This document shows, one piece after another, positions 14,472-17,460 of a DNA stretch of 17,460 nucleotides. The DNA lies in NCBI GenBank assembly GCA_035761505.1, contig DASTQX010000209.1:1-17460 (forward strand), given 5' to 3'. The DNA comes from JAIVJM01 sp035761505. Its GTDB lineage: Bacteria; Acidobacteriota; Blastocatellia; Pyrinomonadales; Pyrinomonadaceae. Within the stretch, counting starts at the first letter, position 1, and each line of letters starts with the position of its first letter. Made by a program: the position numbers and the translations under genes. The notes beneath the pieces are model-generated. The model saw only the letters and a list, made by a program, of their open reading frames with translations. It was not told the DNA's origin and ran no database searches.

Positions 14472-14503
14472 GTCCTCTATGTTCTCCTGTGAATTTAGAT
14501 TCG

Positions 14504-14596
14504 GTGAGCAGTGAGCGGTGAGCAGTAAGCAGTAAAGACAAAAAACCGCTCGTCACTTCTTCTTTAACTGCTTACCGCTTACTGCTCACTGCTCAC
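14504..14596. repeat. inverted heptamer array overlapping the 3' end of the BamD-like gene
   Basis: Left arm 14504-14533 (units GTGAGCA, GTGAGCG, GTGAGCA, GTAAGCA). Right arm 14567-14596 is inverted (units GTGAGCA, GTGAGCA, GTAAGCG, GTAAGCA read on the minus strand). About 33 nt separate them. The right arm is the 3' end of the BamD-like coding sequence, so the array supplies its last codons and stop. Confidence 0.85.
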
Positions 14597-15076
14597 TTTC
14601 TTCGCCACGCCGCCGAGCGAGCGGAGCCCTTCCTCGGCCTGCTTGCGGAACTTGCTTTCGGGGAACTCCTCGACGAGTCGCGTGAGGTAAGTCCGCGCCT
14701 CGATGCGCAGGGATTCGGGCGAGAACTCGTGCGCGGCTTCCGGCGTGCCCTTCGGCGGCGACTGTTTGCCCTTCCCCTCCGAGAGATAGAGGCCGCTCAT
14801 CCCGGCGATGTAGAGCACTTCGTCGAGGCGCGAGAACTCCGGGTAGCCCGCAATCAATTCGTTGGTGCGCTTGAAGGCCGCGTAGTACGCCTTCTTCATC
14901 TTGAAGTAATGGCGCGCGACTTCCAGTTCGTGCTTCGCGCTCTTCTCCGAGTCCTCGTCCTTGACGACCGAAGGGTCTGGCCCCTTCGCCACCGTCCCGC
15001 TCTGCGCCCGCGCCGGCGACGCCGCCAGCGCCGCGAGCAGCGCCAGCCCGCACAACATGAGAACGTATTTCTTCAT
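14579..15076 (-). CDS. BamD-like (TPR-type) periplasmic protein
   Basis: A 165-residue protein with a signal peptide (MKKYVLMLCGLALLAALAAS, cleavage likely after ARAQ). The mature part is helical with TPR-like periodicity: HELEVARHYFKMKKAYYAAFKR, ELIAGYPEFSRLDEVLYIAG and ARTYLTRLVEEFPESKFRKQ, matching the style of BamD/YfiO outer-membrane assembly proteins. Cys9 lies within the hydrophobic core and is not a clear lipobox. The start is the ATG at 15076 because AGAGGT (15083-15088) is 6 nt before it and abuts the alternative GTG at 15082. The last residues (VSSEQ) and the stop are encoded by a heptamer repeat. At about 145 mature residues it is shorter than BamD, so a true Bam role is not proven. 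Confidence 0.75.
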   Translation of the reverse strand: MKKYVLMLCGLALLAALAASPARAQSGTVAKGPDPSVVKDEDSEKSAKHELEVARHYFKMKKAYYAAFKRTNELIAGYPEFSRLDEVLYIAGMSGLYLSEGKGKQSPPKGTPEAAHEFSPESLRIEARTYLTRLVEEFPESKFRKQAEEGLRSLGGVAKKVSSEQ

Positions 15077-15082
15077 CTTCAC

Positions 15083-15088
15083 ACCTCT
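15083..15088 (-). promoter_or_regulatory. ribosome binding site that decides the BamD-like start
   Basis: AGAGGT on the minus strand is 6 nt before the ATG at 15076 and directly adjacent to the in-frame GTG at 15082. Confidence 0.5.
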
Positions 15089-15095
15089 TTAAAGC

Positions 15096-15154
15096 GGTCA
15101 ATGGTCAATGGTGAATCGTAAATGGTGGAAGGCGGTTCTTATCCATTCACCATT
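15096..15154. repeat. GGTCAAT-type heptamer array between mtnP and the BamD-like gene
   Basis: Units GGTCAAT, GGTCAAT, GGTGAAT, CGTAAAT and GGTGGAA run in 7-bp register from 15096 to 15130. A partial inverted copy (CATTCACCATTTCC, 15144-15157) follows and could pair with the GGTGAAT/AAATGG part. The vocabulary differs from the other loci. Confidence 0.75.
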
Positions 15155-15160
15155 TCCGAT

Positions 15161-16036
15161 CTACTCTTTACGGTATTTTTTGATGATTGCTTCGAGCTTC
15201 TTCGTTGTCGCGTCGGGCCACAACTCTTGCGCGGTGAAGATAGCGTTTTTCAGCGCCGAGCCACATTCGCAGGCGCGCTCGGTCTGGCCGAGGCTCTTGA
15301 CGGCCTCGCGCATGATGATTTGCGCGTTGCGAACGTTCTTGTTGAGGTACTCGACGACCGCCTCGACCGTCACGGCGTCGTGGCCCTCGTGCCAGCAATC
15401 GTAATCGGTGACGAGCGCGAGCGTCGCGTAGCAGATTTCCGCCTCGCGCGCGAGTTTCGCCTCCTGCAAGTTCGTCATCCCGATCACGTCCATGCCCCAC
15501 GAGCGATAGACGTTCGACTCGGCTTTGGTCGAGAACGCCGGGCCTTCCATGCAGAGATACGTGCCGCCGCGATAGACTTTGACCTCCGCCGCGCCGCAGG
15601 ACTTTTCGAGCACGTCGCCGAGCGACGCGCAGACCGGGTGCGCGAAAGTGACATGGGCGACGATGCCTTCGCCGAAGAAGGTGGACTCGTGCGCGCGCGC
15701 GCGCGTGCGGTCGAAGAACTGGTCGGGGATCACCATGTCGAGCGGCGCGTACTGCTCCTGCAAAGAGCCGACCGCCGAAGCCGAGAGGATGCGCTCGACG
15801 CCGAGCGACTTCATCGCGTAGATGTTGGCGCGGAACGGAAGCTCGGTCGGCAGGAGCTTGTGCCCGCGCCCGTGACGCGGCAGGAAGGCCACGCGCACGC
15901 CTTCGAGCGTCCCCACGATGAAGGCGTCCGAAGGGTCGCCGAACGGCGTCCCGACGCGAACCTCCTCGACCTCCGTCAGTTCGGGCATCTGGTACAGGCC
16001 GCTGCCCCCGATGATGCCGATTTTTGCTGTGCTCAT
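15161..16036 (-). CDS. mtnP: S-methyl-5'-thioadenosine phosphorylase
   Basis: A 291-residue member of the purine nucleoside phosphorylase family 2, cleaving methylthioadenosine with phosphate to adenine and methylthioribose-1-phosphate. Motifs in order: GIIGGSGLY (7-15, phosphate loop), LPRHGRGH (52-59), PTELPFRANIYAMKSLG (63-79), CMEGPAFSTKAES (162-174), IGMTNLQEAKLAREAE (185-200) and TDYDCWHE (210-217). The two Asp in TDYD at the base-binding site indicate adenine-type substrates and argue against guanosine/inosine phosphorylase activity. Length is normal. The ATG lacks a clear Shine-Dalgarno site. hicB ends 33 nt upstream. No other methionine-salvage gene is visible in the window. Confidence 0.95.
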   Translation of the reverse strand: MSTAKIGIIGGSGLYQMPELTEVEEVRVGTPFGDPSDAFIVGTLEGVRVAFLPRHGRGHKLLPTELPFRANIYAMKSLGVERILSASAVGSLQEQYAPLDMVIPDQFFDRTRARAHESTFFGEGIVAHVTFAHPVCASLGDVLEKSCGAAEVKVYRGGTYLCMEGPAFSTKAESNVYRSWGMDVIGMTNLQEAKLAREAEICYATLALVTDYDCWHEGHDAVTVEAVVEYLNKNVRNAQIIMREAVKSLGQTERACECGSALKNAIFTAQELWPDATTKKLEAIIKKYRKE

Positions 16037-16069
16037 TATTATTTCAACTTCACTTTTTCGGATTTAAAT

Positions 16070-16279
16070 TTAAGCGAAAATCAGTCGTCCTTTAGGCTCC
16101 GGGATCGAGCGCCCCAGTTCCTTCGCCGTCTCAAGCCACTCTTCGATGACAGTCTCGACGTTAGCCAGCGCTTCCCGATAACTTGCGCCGTCCGCCATGC
16201 ACCCCGGCAACTCCGGCACTTCCGCGATGTAAGCCTCGTCCTCACTGCTCCAGTAAATAATCACCTCATACCTGATCAT
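16070..16279 (-). CDS. hicB: HicB-type antitoxin (short form)
   Basis: A 69-residue protein with the HicB partial RNase-H-like fold: IIYWSSEDEAYIAEVPELPGCMADGASYREALANV is the family core, where the PELPGC and GxSYxEA positions are conserved. No C-terminal DNA-binding domain follows, so this is the short form. In the family HicB binds and inhibits HicA. GGGAGGG sits 4-5 nt before the ATG. The start overlaps the end of hicA by 14 bp, which implies coupled translation in the usual toxin-first order. Confidence 0.85.
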   Translation of the reverse strand: MIRYEVIIYWSSEDEAYIAEVPELPGCMADGASYREALANVETVIEEWLETAKELGRSIPEPKGRLIFA

Positions 16280-16529
16280 CTTGCCCTCCCAGACGATACC
16301 TCAAAATCAAGTTTCTGACCTGCTTCACCTGATACGGTTTGGCTTTACCGGCTCTTGGTTGAAGATTAATTATCTCTTCAACGTCGTCGCGAGTGAAGAT
16401 GTGATGCCCCCCTCGAATATGCTCTCGGAATCCCAACTTATCCAAGAGCTGGCAAAGCTGATCGAAAGGTATGTTTGTATCAGACGTGCCGCGTAAAATT
16501 CGGTCTAAGATTTTATCGAGGCGCGTCAT
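16266..16529 (-). CDS. hicA: HicA-type mRNA interferase toxin
   Basis: An 87-residue protein. LCQLLDKLGFREHIRGGHHIFTRDD and the later VKQVRNLILRY match the double-stranded-RNA-binding-like fold of HicA, an mRNA interferase. The catalytic histidine expected in GSHxxF would be His42 in GGHHIF; the usual Ser is Gly. A 20-residue N-terminal extension precedes the fold. GGAA lies 6 nt before the ATG. Codon choice is visibly less GC-rich than in the flanking genes (AAAATC, TTAGAC, TTTTACG near the start), suggesting acquisition by transfer. It lies between mtnP and the hydrolase gene, all on one strand. Confidence 0.85.
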   Translation of the reverse strand: MTRLDKILDRILRGTSDTNIPFDQLCQLLDKLGFREHIRGGHHIFTRDDVEEIINLQPRAGKAKPYQVKQVRNLILRYRLGGQDDQV

Positions 16530-16577
16530 GGATATTCCGGCGCAACGGTTAAGAAATAAATTTACTTATCCGCGCGA

Positions 16578-17423
16578 CTAATCCTCCTCGTAGCCGACCG
16601 CGCGGAGCTTTCCGTCCTCTTCGACGAGGCGGCAGAGCGGGGCGTCCGCGTCGTGGTAAAAGAGGCAGAGCCAGTCTTCGCGCGCGGCCTGCGGGAGGAG
16701 GCGACGCTTGGCTTCGAGCGTCTCCACGGGAAAGAGGTCGTAGCCCATGATCCACGGGAGCGCGACGTGTGCGCGCGTCGGGACGAGGTCGGCGAAGCCG
16801 TAGAGCGTGTGGCCGCCGCGTTCGAGCCGGAGGCACTGCATCGTGCGCGAGTGGCCCGCGATGGTGTCCAGAGAGAGGCCGGGCAGGACTTCGTAAGACG
16901 CGGGCTTCAACTCAAGCTGGCCGCTCTCGCGGAGCGGTCGCCAGTTCTCCGGCAGGTAGCTGGCGCGGTCGCGCTCGTGCGGCGCTTCGGCGTGTTCGTA
17001 TTCCGCTTGCGAGACGAAGTAGCGCGCGTTCGGGAAGGCCGGGACGGCTCGCCCGCCTTCGTCGAGAAGGGTGTTGCCGCCCGCGTGGTCGAAGTGGAGA
17101 TGCGTGTTGACGACGACGGTCAAGTCTTCGGGCGCGCAGCCCGTGAGTTCGCGCAGGCGCTCGCCCAGAGTCTCGCGGCGCTCGATGCCGTACATCCCCG
17201 ACTGCTTCTCAGACCACTTGTCGCCGAGGCCGGTCTCGACGAGGACGCGCTCGCCGCCGCCCTCGACGTAGAGGCAGTTGCAAGTCAGGCGCACGCGGTT
17301 GTGCTCGTCGGGCGGCGCGACCTTCGACCAGAGCGTGCGCGGGACGACGCCGAACATCGCGCCGCCGTCCAGACGGAACTCGGCGTCGGGCACGACCTCC
17401 ACGCGGTAGTCGCCGAACTGCAC
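16578..17423 (-). CDS. metallo-beta-lactamase-fold hydrolase
   Basis: A 281-residue protein. THLHFDHAGG (107-116) gives the dinuclear metal ligands His108, His110, Asp112 and His113; His191 (AGHSRTMQ), Asp212 (FADLVPT) and His257 (FYHDAD) complete the site. LVETGLGDKW (61-70) is the upstream Asp/Gly motif. GHSRTMQ replaces the more common GHTPG-H, as in quorum-quenching lactonase-like and other MBL subgroups, so the substrate is open. No signal peptide. The GTG at 17423 is the first start after an in-frame TAA nine bases upstream, so the N-terminus is complete; the ribosome site is weak. Confidence 0.9.
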   Translation of the reverse strand: MQFGDYRVEVVPDAEFRLDGGAMFGVVPRTLWSKVAPPDEHNRVRLTCNCLYVEGGGERVLVETGLGDKWSEKQSGMYGIERRETLGERLRELTGCAPEDLTVVVNTHLHFDHAGGNTLLDEGGRAVPAFPNARYFVSQAEYEHAEAPHERDRASYLPENWRPLRESGQLELKPASYEVLPGLSLDTIAGHSRTMQCLRLERGGHTLYGFADLVPTRAHVALPWIMGYDLFPVETLEAKRRLLPQAAREDWLCLFYHDADAPLCRLVEEDGKLRAVGYEED

Positions 17424-17460
17424 CTTACTTTAAAGCCGCCTCCACGGTCGAGAATGTCCG

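Noticed and set aside
9533..15157. CRISPR array
   Set aside because: The repeats are 7-8 bp units without unique spacers of regular length and lie in separate gaps; no cas gene is present.

Overview
The window looks like a chromosomal segment of a GC-rich bacterium, most likely an acidobacterium (Blastocatellia/Pyrinomonadaceae type). This is an inference from three things: a von Willebrand A protein of the 'VWFA-related Acidobacterial domain' type, a TonB receptor that begins with a carboxypeptidase-regulatory-like domain, and intergenic heptamer repeats. No rRNA or tRNA gene is inside the window to settle the taxonomy.

Layout. Bases 1-565 hold no protein gene. Read on the minus strand they look like an rRNA-operon control region: a near-perfect sigma70 promoter (TTGACA-16-TATAAT), further TTGACA boxes, structured leader RNA and a boxA-like antitermination element, all pointing off the left edge. 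Next come minus-strand envelope genes: an SH3-like lipoprotein, an M61-type zinc peptidase, and a ZnuD-like TonB-dependent receptor preceded by a small His/Cys membrane protein. The last two probably form a metal-uptake unit. From 6.5 kb the direction switches to plus: a clear promoter drives a 25-residue membrane peptide and the VWA protein, followed by purH (purine synthesis), a zinc-ribbon M48 peptidase, fabI (fatty-acid synthesis) and a LOG-family protein. The LOG gene overlaps cutA tail to tail by 7 bp.

From 12.4 kb to the right end everything is on the minus strand: cutA, a zinc-ribbon/DUF2007-like protein, a PfkB-family kinase, a BamD-like periplasmic repeat protein, mtnP (methylthioadenosine phosphorylase), a hicA-hicB toxin-antitoxin pair of visibly lower GC, and a metallo-beta-lactamase-fold hydrolase.

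The most unusual structure is not a gene. Six gaps between 9.5 and 15.2 kb each carry short, roughly 7-bp-periodic repeats, mostly arranged as a direct array followed by its inverted copy. Three loci share one vocabulary (GTGAGCA/GTAAGCG type); the others use different words. The arrays touch the genes: one supplies the last codons and stop of the BamD-like gene, one ends seven bases before the LOG start codon, and one abuts the -10 box of the DUF2007-like gene. They resemble in style the heptameric STRR repeats known from cyanobacteria. I found no CRISPR array, insertion sequence or phage gene.
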